Part shown: one piece after another, positions 1 through 7,244 of the stretch
How the letters are laid out: every line of letters begins with the position of its first letter
How positions within the stretch are numbered: the stretch's first letter is position 1
From: Hyphomicrobiaceae bacterium
GTDB taxonomy: Bacteria; Pseudomonadota; Alphaproteobacteria; Rhizobiales; Hyphomicrobiaceae
Direction of reading: 5' to 3'
NCBI GenBank assembly: GCA_021730785.1
Contig: JAKFWF010000058.1
Coordinates: 1-64,000 of the forward strand
Length of the DNA: 64,000 bases
Position numbers and translations under genes: made by a program
The notes under the pieces: model-generated
What the model was told of the DNA's origin: nothing
Databases searched by the model: none
The model's input: only the letters and a program-made list of their open reading frames with translations

Positions 1-99
1 ACTATGGAGCTGGGAAACCCAGGCGTCAGAATTGTTGATGGAGCAGGCGCGGTGTGGACGATGAGCAATGGAAATCTGACCAGGGGAGGGCGGCCGTGA
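1..99 (+). CDS. C-terminal end of a deaminase-type polymorphic toxin (5' partial)
   Basis: Reading from base 1, the first 32 codons end at a TGA at 97-99. They encode a stretch with LGNPGVRI, a DGAG turn and MSNGN. The same pattern (LGNPTVRI, DGAG, ISNGN) forms the C-terminus of the complete deaminase tip at 569-916, so this is the last part of a paralogous toxin whose body lies to the left of the window. The catalytic HAE and CxxC motifs would be upstream and are not visible. Its TGA overlaps the GTG start of the following immunity gene, the usual toxin-immunity arrangement. The assignment rests on homology within the window and on neighbours. Confidence 0.7.
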   Translation, partial: TMELGNPGVRIVDGAGAVWTMSNGNLTRGGRP

Positions 100-572
100 A
101 GAAAGATGCCTATTTTCACAGGTTCTACGGACCTGGTTGGCCTAGCCTCGCATACCTAAAACCATTTTTCTTCTCTCCACCGGCGCCCCATGGATGGTTT
201 CACAACTCAGGCAATGATAGCGCCACGCTCGATTTATTGGGCGTTGATGGCACTGACGATCTTCCGGCTGGGGCAGGTCGAATTGATATCCGACTTTCGC
301 TGTGGGGTAATCCAGATCTCGGTGTGCTGCTGATCTATTCCAAGTTTGGCAAAGCCCCGCGCGAGGATTATTCCTCGATGGGCGATCTTACGCGCCTCAA
401 GGAGTGGGTCCGCACCACGCATGACGACCCCATGCCGGTGGGACTCTTCATTCCCTTTGACCAGGCATGGCTCGCGGTCAAGGAATTCATCGAGACCGAA
501 GGGCAATTGCCAAAAAGTATCGAGTGGGTGCGAAATCGCGACTTGCCGAACGGCACGTTTCCCGATCCGTGA
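96..572 (+). CDS. Imm1-family immunity protein
   Basis: Predicted cytoplasmic immunity protein of 158 residues that would neutralise the deaminase toxin encoded just upstream. The pattern RLSLWGNPDLGVLLIY followed by a helical C-terminal half with AWLAVKEFIE resembles the Imm1 family, which is known from polymorphic-toxin loci with deaminase toxins. I chose the GTG at 96 because a GGGGAGG sequence lies just upstream and the start overlaps the toxin stop as GTGA; a GTG at 54 would read through the toxin tail. A second copy of equal length lies at 925-1401. Family assignment is by motif and context, so the specific partner is inferred. Confidence 0.72.
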   Translation: MKKDAYFHRFYGPGWPSLAYLKPFFFSPPAPHGWFHNSGNDSATLDLLGVDGTDDLPAGAGRIDIRLSLWGNPDLGVLLIYSKFGKAPREDYSSMGDLTRLKEWVRTTHDDPMPVGLFIPFDQAWLAVKEFIETEGQLPKSIEWVRNRDLPNGTFPDP

Positions 573-629
573 ATTCCAACGCGCCGGGCTATACGGTGGC
601 CGACCAGACGGCCGCGGAAGCCATGCGCG
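544..629 (+). repeat. Direct repeat A, copy 1 (toxin-tip junction)
   Basis: An 86-bp segment that covers the end of the first immunity gene and the start of the deaminase tip. It is identical to 1373-1458 except for one base (593 against 1422). It marks the junction at which toxin-tip cassettes join. Confidence 0.9.
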
Positions 630-916
630 ACCGACTGGTGCAGCGGTATCCCGATGTGATGAGGTCGGAAAATCTGGGTTGGAAGCCCAATGATGCAGTG
701 TTCCATGCGGAAGCCAATGCCCTGCTGCGGGCAGCTGCAGCCAATGGTGGCACGCTGGCAGGACGAACTGTGGAGATCCGAGTCGACCGAAGGTTATGTG
801 GCAGCTGCGAGGCTGTCCTGCCCTTAATCGGCCTGCAACTGGGCAATCCAACGGTGCGCATTCGGGACGGTGCAGGACGCGTCAATGTCATCAGCAATGG
901 AAACATCGGTCAGTGA
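569..916 (+). CDS. Stand-alone nucleic-acid deaminase toxin tip
   Basis: A 115-residue domain with HAE at residues 46-48 and CGSC at 77-80, the zinc-binding and proton-shuttle motifs of the cytidine deaminase superfamily. CGSC followed by EAVLP resembles the SCP1.201/DddA-like and MafB-type toxin deaminases. The reading frame starts at a GTG that overlaps the TGA of the preceding immunity gene (GTGA), and no secretion or delivery domain precedes it. It therefore looks like an orphan toxin tip kept as a cassette behind the full toxin. Whether it is translated alone or serves as a donor for recombination into the main toxin gene cannot be told. Substrate (DNA or RNA, C or A) is unknown. Confidence 0.68.
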   Translation: MNSNAPGYTVADQTAAEAMRDRLVQRYPDVMRSENLGWKPNDAVFHAEANALLRAAAANGGTLAGRTVEIRVDRRLCGSCEAVLPLIGLQLGNPTVRIRDGAGRVNVISNGNIGQ

Positions 917-924
917 GGTTTGAT

Positions 925-1401
925 ATGCAAAAGCATGTGAATTTCGACGACCATTGGGGCAATTTCTGGCCGTCGTTGGTAACGCTCCAGGCTTATTTTC
1001 AACCACCTCCGGTGGGGCGTGGCTGGTTTCACGACACGGGCAATGACAGTGCAAGTATCAGTTTACTAGGAGTCGATGGCACCGACCATCTCGAGTTTGC
1101 GAGGGGGCGCGTGGATATCCGACTTTCGCTGTGGGGTAATCCAGATCTCGGTGTGCTGCTGATCTATGAGAAAATTGGCGGTCGCGATAGGCAGGCCTTC
1201 TGCTCAAAGGGCGATTTCCGTCGCATTCGCGAATGGGTGCGCTCCACGCATGATACACCGTTGCCAGTCGGCTTGTTCGTGCCATTTTCTAAGGCCTGGC
1301 TTGCGGTCAAGGAATTCATCGAGACCGAGGGTCGACTGCCAGAGAGTATCGAATGGATCAAAGGCAGCGACCTGCCGAACGGCACGTTTCCCGATCCGTG
1401 A
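925..1401 (+). CDS. Imm1-family immunity protein, second copy
   Basis: A 158-residue paralogue of the protein at 96-572, with the same length and the same RLSLWGNPDLGVLLIY core, AWLAVKEFIE helix and C-terminal LPNGTFPDP. The ATG at 925 follows the stop of the deaminase tip by 8 bases and is preceded by TGAGGTTTGAT. The N-terminal third and the loop after the core differ from the first copy, as expected if each immunity protein recognises its own toxin tip. The presumed partner is the deaminase at 569-916. Role is inferred from family and position. Confidence 0.72.
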   Translation: MQKHVNFDDHWGNFWPSLVTLQAYFQPPPVGRGWFHDTGNDSASISLLGVDGTDHLEFARGRVDIRLSLWGNPDLGVLLIYEKIGGRDRQAFCSKGDFRRIREWVRSTHDTPLPVGLFVPFSKAWLAVKEFIETEGRLPESIEWIKGSDLPNGTFPDP

Positions 1402-1458
1402 ATTCCAACGCGCCGGGCTATTCGGTGGCCGACCAGACGGCCGCGGAAGCCATGCGCG
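1373..1458 (+). repeat. Direct repeat A, copy 2 (toxin-tip junction)
   Basis: Second copy of the 86-bp junction repeat at 544-629, offset by 829 bp. It covers the end of the second immunity gene and the start of the truncated third tip. Similarity stops abruptly at 1458. Confidence 0.9.
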
Positions 1459-1520
1459 CTCCCTGCCAACCTGGCGGGCGGCAGTTCTCGAGGCACTGGC
1501 AACCGTGCCTTGCCCCATGA
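1398..1520 (+). pseudogene. Truncated third deaminase toxin tip
   Basis: Starts with the same GTG overlap and the same first 20 codons as the tip at 569 (one amino-acid change, T to S at position 9), then loses all similarity after MR at codon 20 and stops after 40 codons. The HAE and CxxC motifs are absent. This is the broken end of the toxin/immunity array, probably left by recombination through the shared 86-bp segment. Confidence 0.65.
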
Positions 1521-1677
1521 AATGAACGCACCGCACGGCAAAATCGGCTGCGCACGCCTGATGGTCCCCAAACGCCTGTCCCCGAAATGCCGCTTGGCAG
1601 GGTGGCCGTGGCCTGTATACCTTCGTGACACTCGGCGTCGGCCCTCATCCGTGCCATAAGACGGGCAACAAGCAAAA

Positions 1678-1701
1678 ACGGGTCTGACCCGTCGCTTTTT
1701 T
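1678..1701 (+). terminator. Hairpin with T-run ahead of the ABC-transporter genes
   Basis: ACGGGT at 1678-1683 pairs with ACCCGT at 1687-1692 around a three-base loop and is followed by six T (1696-1701). The Shine-Dalgarno GGAGG of the ATPase gene starts two bases later. It could end transcription from the toxin locus or act as a leader attenuator; no anti-terminator fold was worked out. Confidence 0.4.
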
Positions 1702-1717
1702 CGGAGGAATTTACTGT

Positions 1718-2785
1718 ATGGCGTCGGTAGACATCCGCGACGTGCGGAAATCATTTGGCACGACCCAGATCATCAAAGGCGTGAGCGTTCCCATCTCGGA
1801 TGGCGAGTTCGTCGTCCTCGTCGGCCCGTCGGGCTGTGGCAAGTCCACGCTGCTGCGCATGGTGGCAGGGCTGGAGAACATCACCGGCGGCACCATCTCG
1901 ATCGGCGACCGGATAGTGAACAACGTGCACCCAAAAGAGCGCGACATCGCCATGGTGTTCCAGAATTACGCGCTTTATCCGCACATGACGGTCGGCGACA
2001 ACATGGGCTTCTCGCTGAAGCTGCGCAACACCGACAAGGCGCTCATCAACGAGCGGGTGCAGAAGGCGGCCGGCATCCTCGGCCTGCAGAGCCTGCTCGA
2101 GCGGTTTCCCCGCCAGCTGTCGGGCGGCCAGCGCCAGCGCGTTGCCATGGGCCGCGCCATCGTGCGCGATCCGCAGGTGTTCCTGTTCGATGAACCGTTG
2201 TCGAACCTCGACGCCAAGCTGCGCGTCGCCATGCGCACCGAGATCAAAGAGTTGCACCAGCGGCTGAAGACCACCACGGTCTACGTCACCCACGACCAGA
2301 TCGAAGCGATGACCATGGCCGACAAGATCGTCGTCATGCACGATGGCATCGTCGAGCAGATGGGCGCGCCGCTCGACCTTTACGACCGGCCGCAGAACCA
2401 GTTCGTCGCGGGCTTCATCGGCTCGCCGGCTATGAACTTCCTGACCGGCACCGTGACGGCCAACGGCACAGCCGGCGTGCAGATGGCCAACGGCGCCCAC
2501 CTGCCGCTCGCCAAGGCACCTGCCGCCAGCGAAGGCCGCCCGGTGGTGTACGGCATCCGGCCCGAGCATATGGAACTCGGTGGTGATGGTCCAGGTGTCG
2601 AGGCCGAGGTAGTGGTGATCGAGCCGACCGGCTCGGAAACCCAGCTCGTCGCCCGCGTCGGCGGCCAGGACATCGTCGCCATCTTCCGCGAGCGCCACCA
2701 GCTGACGCCGGGGCAAAAGATCAAATTGCGGCCACGCGCGGACGTGGCTCATCTGTTCGACAAGGAGACCGGCAAGCGGCTGTAG
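1718..2785 (+). CDS. Sugar ABC transporter ATP-binding protein (MalK/UgpC type)
   Basis: Cytoplasmic ATPase of a carbohydrate importer, 355 residues, the usual length for MalK/UgpC. Walker A GPSGCGKST lies near residue 37, the signature LSGGQRQRVAMGRA near 135, Walker B VFLFDEPLSNLD near 158 and the switch His in VYVTHDQ near 190. The C-terminal third after residue 240 matches the TOBE/MalK regulatory domain (YGIRPEHM). GGAGG at 1703-1707 precedes the ATG. It is first in an operon with a binding protein and two permeases, an unusual order because the ATPase gene is often last. Substrate cannot be read from the sequence. Confidence 0.93.
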   Translation: MASVDIRDVRKSFGTTQIIKGVSVPISDGEFVVLVGPSGCGKSTLLRMVAGLENITGGTISIGDRIVNNVHPKERDIAMVFQNYALYPHMTVGDNMGFSLKLRNTDKALINERVQKAAGILGLQSLLERFPRQLSGGQRQRVAMGRAIVRDPQVFLFDEPLSNLDAKLRVAMRTEIKELHQRLKTTTVYVTHDQIEAMTMADKIVVMHDGIVEQMGAPLDLYDRPQNQFVAGFIGSPAMNFLTGTVTANGTAGVQMANGAHLPLAKAPAASEGRPVVYGIRPEHMELGGDGPGVEAEVVVIEPTGSETQLVARVGGQDIVAIFRERHQLTPGQKIKLRPRADVAHLFDKETGKRL

Positions 2786-2854
2786 GTGCAGCCGGATACC
2801 AAGACATACTCATTACCAACACGACAAAAAGCCAACCTGGGAAGGAACATTGAC

Positions 2855-4198
2855 ATGACATTCAAAGGGATCAATCGCCGCGCGCTGATCAAGGGTGCTG
2901 CAGCCGGTGCCGCCGTCGGCGCCGCAATGACGGCCGAGCAGCTCGCCGGCTTCGCGCAGGCCTGGGCCCAGGCGGCGCCGTTCAAGCCGGAAGCGGGGGC
3001 GGCCGTGCAACTGCTGCGCTGGAAGCGCTTCGTACAGTCGGAGGAGGATAGCTTCAACGCCATCGTCGCCTCGTTCGAGAAGGCGACCGGCGTCAAGGTC
3101 ACGGTGATCAACGAGAGCCTCGACGATGTGCAGCCGAAGGCATCGGTCGCAGCCAACACCAACCAGGGTCCCGACATCTTCTGGGGTCTGTACTCGCTGC
3201 CCCACTTGTTCCCGGACAAGTGCTCCGACGTGACGGACGTCGCCGACTACCTCGGCAAGAAGTATGGCGGCTGGGTGCCGACCGCCGAGACCTATGGCAA
3301 ATCGGGTGGCAAATGGATCGCCATTCCCGTCGCCTACAATGGCAACCTGATCAACTTCCGTCAGAGCATGATCGAGAAGGCTGGCTTCAAGGAAGTGCCC
3401 AAGGATACGGCGGGCTTCCTCGAGCTGATGAAGGCCTTGAAGGCCAAGAGCGTGGCCGGCGGCTTCGCACTCGGTCGCGCATCGGGCGACGGCAACGCTT
3501 GGGTACACTGGGCGCTCTGGGCGCACGGCGGCAACCTGGTCGACAAGGACGACAAGGTAACGATCTCGTCGCCGGAAACCGAAAAGGCGCTCAACTACGC
3601 CAAGGAACTGTCCGACACGTTCGTCCCCGGCACTGCAGCCTGGAACGATGCCTTCAACAACAAGGCCTTCCTGGCCAGCGAAATTTCGCTGACCAACAAC
3701 GGCGTTTCGATCTATGCCGCTGCCAAGGCCGGCGCCGCCAAGGGCGATGCCAAGTTGAAGGAAATCATGGACGACATGAGCCACTCCCTGTGGCCGGTCG
3801 GTCCGGTCGGCAAGCCGACCGAGTTCCACATCGCCTATCCGATGATGGTGATGAAGTACTCAAAGGTGCCGAACGCTTCGAAAGCCTTCATCTCGTACCT
3901 GATGGAAGCCGAGCAGTTCAACAAGTGGCTGATCGACTCGGTCGCCTACCTCACGCACCCACTGAACGCCTACGACGCCAACGCCGTGTGGAAGACCGAT
4001 CCGAAGCTGTCGATGGCTGGTGACGTTGCCAAGCGCACGTTGACGGCGGGCGGCCTCGGCTCGGTCGGCGAGAAGGCCGCTTCCGCACTCGCTGACTTCC
4101 TGATCATGGACATGTTCGCGACCGTCTGTACCGGCCGCGCCACGCCCAAGGAAGCAATGCAGGTAGCCGAGCGTCAGGCCAAGCGCATCTATCGCTAG
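2855..4198 (+). CDS. Extracellular solute-binding protein, family 1 (Tat-exported)
   Basis: Periplasmic sugar-binding protein of 447 residues for the adjacent CUT1 importer. The N-terminus carries NRRALIKG followed by an Ala-rich hydrophobic stretch and a likely AQA cleavage region, a twin-arginine (Tat) type signal. The mature part has the family 1 pattern (FEKATGVKVTVINE, then NTNQGPDIFWG). I took the ATG at 2855, preceded by GGGAAGGAAC, because upstream codons give no signal peptide. The gap to the ATPase gene is about 70 bp. Tat export of a sugar-binding protein suggests folding in the cytoplasm before export. Confidence 0.9.
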   Translation: MTFKGINRRALIKGAAAGAAVGAAMTAEQLAGFAQAWAQAAPFKPEAGAAVQLLRWKRFVQSEEDSFNAIVASFEKATGVKVTVINESLDDVQPKASVAANTNQGPDIFWGLYSLPHLFPDKCSDVTDVADYLGKKYGGWVPTAETYGKSGGKWIAIPVAYNGNLINFRQSMIEKAGFKEVPKDTAGFLELMKALKAKSVAGGFALGRASGDGNAWVHWALWAHGGNLVDKDDKVTISSPETEKALNYAKELSDTFVPGTAAWNDAFNNKAFLASEISLTNNGVSIYAAAKAGAAKGDAKLKEIMDDMSHSLWPVGPVGKPTEFHIAYPMMVMKYSKVPNASKAFISYLMEAEQFNKWLIDSVAYLTHPLNAYDANAVWKTDPKLSMAGDVAKRTLTAGGLGSVGEKAASALADFLIMDMFATVCTGRATPKEAMQVAERQAKRIYR

Positions 4199-4207
4199 TG
4201 CGGATTG

Positions 4208-4246
4208 CGAGCGAGGCGGTTCACGCGCTGTGAGCTGCCTCGTTCG
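4208..4246 (+). promoter_or_regulatory. Stem-loop between binding-protein and permease genes
   Basis: A 12-bp stem (4208-4219 with 4235-4246, two G-U pairs) around a 15-base loop, followed by a T-rich stretch, 10 bases after the binding-protein stop. Such hairpins after solute-binding-protein genes commonly protect the upstream mRNA or partly terminate transcription, giving more binding protein than permease. That role is inferred here. Confidence 0.5.
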
Positions 4247-4287
4247 GCGTCTGTTGTTTGTGTGTTGAGAGCTCTGCCGAAAGCGAT

Positions 4288-5256
4288 ATGCCGATGTCTG
4301 ATACTCTCGCTGGTGCCCCGCCAAGGGCCGCAATCGCAATTCCGGAATTGACCGCTTGGCAAGCCTTGCGCACGAACCGCAACTGGCTCGGCTTCTGGTT
4401 CATGCTGCCGGCGATCGCATTCCTGGTTCTGTTCCTGGTTTATCCACTCGGCCTTGGCATGTGGCTGTCCTTTACGGATGCCAAGATTGGCTCGGCCGGT
4501 AAGTTTGTCGGACTAGACAACTACGAGTGGATCATTGGCGACAGCAAGTTCCAGGGCGCCGTATTCAACACGCTGTTTTATACCTTCGTGGCGAGCGTCA
4601 TAAAATTCGCGGTCGGCCTCTATCTGGCGCTGCTGTTGAACGAGAATATGCCTTTCAAGGCGCTGATCCGGGCCCTGATCCTGATCCCCTTCATCGTGCC
4701 AACGGTGTTGTCTGCGATCGCCTTCTGGTGGATTTACGATCCAACCTTCTCGATCGTTTCCTGGTCGCTGCGAAAAATGGGTTGGATCAGCGGCAATATC
4801 AATTTCCTCGGCGACGCGTGGAACTCGCGCTGGAGTGTGATCTTCGCCAACGTCTGGCGCGGCGTGCCGTTCATTGCCATCACGCTGCTGGCCGGCCTGC
4901 AAACCGTGTCGCCATCGCTCTATGAGGCGGCCACCCTCGATGGCGCCACGCGCTGGCAGAACTTCCGCCACATCACCTATCCGCTGCTCACGCCCATCAT
5001 CGCGGTGGTCATGACGTTCTCGGTCCTGTTCACCTTCACCGACTTCCAGTTGATCAAGGTGTTGACCAACGGCGGTCCAGCCGGCGCCACGGAACTGATG
5101 GCGACGATGTCCTACAACACGGCGATCCTGGGCGGACGCATCGGCGAGGGCGCGGCAATATCGACGGCGATGGTGCCGTTCCTGCTCGGCGCCATCATGA
5201 TCAGCTGGTTCGGACTGCAGCGCCGCAAGTGGCAGAGTGGTGAAAACAATGAGTAA
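4288..5256 (+). CDS. Sugar ABC transporter permease (MalF/UgpA type)
   Basis: Inner-membrane permease of 322 residues with about six hydrophobic segments, the first at AIAFLVLFLVYPLGLGMWL. The EAA loop that docks the ATPase is present as YEAATLDGATRWQNFRHIT near residue 212. I chose the ATG at 4288; a second ATG two codons later and a GTG at 4258 are alternatives, and no start has a strong Shine-Dalgarno. Its end overlaps the start of the next permease by 8 bases, so the two are translated together and form the heterodimeric channel. Confidence 0.9.
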   Translation: MPMSDTLAGAPPRAAIAIPELTAWQALRTNRNWLGFWFMLPAIAFLVLFLVYPLGLGMWLSFTDAKIGSAGKFVGLDNYEWIIGDSKFQGAVFNTLFYTFVASVIKFAVGLYLALLLNENMPFKALIRALILIPFIVPTVLSAIAFWWIYDPTFSIVSWSLRKMGWISGNINFLGDAWNSRWSVIFANVWRGVPFIAITLLAGLQTVSPSLYEAATLDGATRWQNFRHITYPLLTPIIAVVMTFSVLFTFTDFQLIKVLTNGGPAGATELMATMSYNTAILGGRIGEGAAISTAMVPFLLGAIMISWFGLQRRKWQSGENNE

Positions 5257-6154
5257 TTCCCCAGCCACGCCATCTGCTGTCACAGCTAAGAATGACGACA
5301 GCGTCGGCATGACCTATCTGGCAACGCTGCCGCAGCAGATCGTGACGGTATATACGCCATTGCTGCTGATCGTGTTCGTGCTGCTGTTCCCGTTCTATTG
5401 GATGGTGATCACGGCCCTGAAGCCGAAGGAGCATCTGCTCGACCTGGAGACGCACAATCCGTTCTGGACGTGGTCGCCCACCTTCGAGCACATCAACGAT
5501 CTGCTGTTCAAGACCGACTATCCGATCTGGCTCTGGAACACGATGTTGATCTCGGTGGCGGCAACCGTGTTGTCGCTCATCGCCAGTGTGTTTGCCGCCT
5601 ACGCCATCACCCGGATCCGATTCCGTGGTGCGCAGATGGTGGGCGGGTTGATCTTTCTGGCCTACCTCGTCCCACCGTCGATTTTGTTCATTCCACTGTC
5701 GACCGTCATCTACCAGTACGGGCTGTTCGATACGCCGTTTGCGCTGATCCTCACCTATCCGACGATCCTGATCCCATTCTCCACCTGGCTGCTGATGGGA
5801 TACTTCAAGACCATCCCCTACGAGCTCGAGGAATGTGCGCTGATGGATGGCGCCAGCCGCTGGCAGATCATGACCAAGATCATCTTGCCATTGGCAGTCC
5901 CGGGCCTGATCTCAGCCAGCATTTTCTGCCTGACCCTGTGCTGGAACGAGTTCATCTACGCACTGACGTTCATCAATACGACCAGCAAGAAGACCGTGCC
6001 GGTCGCCATTCTGTCGGCCTTCACCGACGGTGACCAGTACCGCTGGGGCTCGCTGATGGCCGGCGCCCTCGTCGGTTCGCTGCCGCTCGTCATCCTGTAC
6101 GCCTTCTTCGTCGAGCACTACGTGTCGGCGATGACGGGTGCCGTCAAGGAGTGA
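5249..6154 (+). CDS. Sugar ABC transporter permease (MalG/UgpE type)
   Basis: Second membrane subunit of the importer, 301 residues from the ATG at 5249, which overlaps the end of the first permease gene. Six membrane segments are visible, and the EAA loop reads YELEECALMDGASRWQIMTK near residue 190. It is the last gene of the transporter operon; no catabolic enzyme or regulator follows, so the sugar transported stays unknown. A GTG 12 bases upstream is possible but would lie inside the neighbour. Confidence 0.9.
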   Translation: MSNSPATPSAVTAKNDDSVGMTYLATLPQQIVTVYTPLLLIVFVLLFPFYWMVITALKPKEHLLDLETHNPFWTWSPTFEHINDLLFKTDYPIWLWNTMLISVAATVLSLIASVFAAYAITRIRFRGAQMVGGLIFLAYLVPPSILFIPLSTVIYQYGLFDTPFALILTYPTILIPFSTWLLMGYFKTIPYELEECALMDGASRWQIMTKIILPLAVPGLISASIFCLTLCWNEFIYALTFINTTSKKTVPVAILSAFTDGDQYRWGSLMAGALVGSLPLVILYAFFVEHYVSAMTGAVKE

Positions 6155-6218
6155 TCGCGAATGGTGAGGCCCACGTCACCGTGTTGAACCATCATGATCG
6201 CTGATGCCGCAAATTGAC

Positions 6219-6542
6219 CTACCGCATTCACACAAGTGGTTCTGCATTCGAATTACGCAGGAATTGCAGCAACTTAAAATATCTCTGTGCGGTTCATGCG
6301 CTCCCTCTTCTCGTCTTGGCCGCGTAGGCGGCCATCCACGACAACGGGCCGCAAGTTTGGAGCTTGGGCGAAAGACAGCGCGGGACACGAGTCTGGCGTT
6401 TCCTCAAACACCATGGGGTTGAACTTTGTCGTGGACGGCCGCCTATGCGGCCGTGACGAAAACCGCCGAGATTTGGCCGAACAAGACTTCGACCAAATCT
6501 CGGCTCGTGGGTTCCCGCAACCGAAATGTGTGGATCCGGTAG
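6219..6542. mobile_element. MITE-like element, copy 1
   Basis: A 324-bp non-coding segment with imperfect terminal inverted repeats (left CTACCGCATTCACACA, right complement CTACCGGATCCACACA). It is flanked by perfect 11-bp direct repeats CGCAAATTGAC at 6208-6218 and 6543-6553, which look like a target-site duplication. Inside are a 34-base inverted pair (6311-6344 with 6426-6459) and a hairpin whose 11-bp arms are 6466-6476 and 6493-6503. A second copy at 42532-42849 has the same 310-bp spacing between the ATTCACACA and TGTGTG ends. No transposase is encoded, so movement would need an enzyme in trans. The rest of the 6155-6607 gap holds no gene. Confidence 0.72.
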
Positions 6543-6607
6543 CGCAAATTGACAGCGGACCGTACGTGACGCATTGCATAGTCACGCGATGTCGGCAGGA
6601 GGTTGCC

Positions 6608-6835
6608 ATGGCAAATACCTACGCCGTGATCTTGCGACCCGAACCCGATGGCGGCTACACGGTCAGGGTACCGGCTCTGCCCCAGATCGTCACGTTTGGA
6701 GCTGACGAGGTCGAAGCCATGGCAATGGCCAAAGTCGCTATCGAACTCGTATTGCAGAGCCGAACGCAAGTGGGCGAACCTATCCCACCTGCCGACGCCC
6801 CCCACTATCGCGAGGTAACGGTGTCGGTCGCATAA
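6608..6835 (+). CDS. hicB: HicB-like antitoxin
   Basis: A 75-residue protein with the HicB partial RNase-H-like fold: YAVILRPEPDGGYTVRVPALP, then a helix EAMAMAKVAIELVL. AGGAGG lies 6 bases ahead of the ATG. It lacks the extra C-terminal DNA-binding domain of longer HicB proteins. The HicA toxin frame follows directly, in the hicB-hicA order, but that frame has no normal start codon. The protein may therefore be an antitoxin remnant kept after its toxin died. Confidence 0.75.
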   Translation: MANTYAVILRPEPDGGYTVRVPALPQIVTFGADEVEAMAMAKVAIELVLQSRTQVGEPIPPADAPHYREVTVSVA

Positions 6836-7062
6836 GCCGGCTCCCGAGCCTTCGTGCAAAAGATGTTATTCGTGCTCTCGAGCGGACTGATTTCGAGGTC
6901 GTGCGGATCAGCGGCAGCGATGACAGACAGCGGCACAAGACTGATCCAAAGCGCCAGACCACGGTACCGTTCCAGAACAGCCGCGACCTGCCGCGTGGCA
7001 TACTGCGCGACAACATCGACCAAGCCGGAATGCCGGTCGACGCATTCATAACAAATCTGTAG
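6832..7062 (+). pseudogene. hicA: HicA-like toxin frame without a start codon
   Basis: An uninterrupted frame of 76 codons ending at TAG 7060-7062 with the HicA layout: RLPSLRAKDVIRALERTDF, VVRISGS, then TTVPFQNSRDLPRGIL. The position expected for the start codon is ATA at 6832, overlapping the hicB stop as ATAA. An ordinary ATGA overlap would differ by one G to A change. The usual catalytic His after GS (GSH in active HicA) is Asp here (GSDD). Both changes point to an inactivated toxin, although ATA initiation cannot be excluded from sequence. Confidence 0.65.
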
Positions 7063-7244
7063 GCGACGCAGAATCAGGTGCTGCCCCTTTTGCAGGTTCC
7101 GCCGCACCACACCTAAGCTTAGAATTGACGCGGCGTGTGGCTCGATCCGGAGTTGTTTTTGCCGAAGTGACGCCGCCACTTCGCAAACGCCAGCTGCCGT
7201 CCTATATGCAGCTGCCGTTCGTCCATCAAGCGCTGGAGCCTGCC

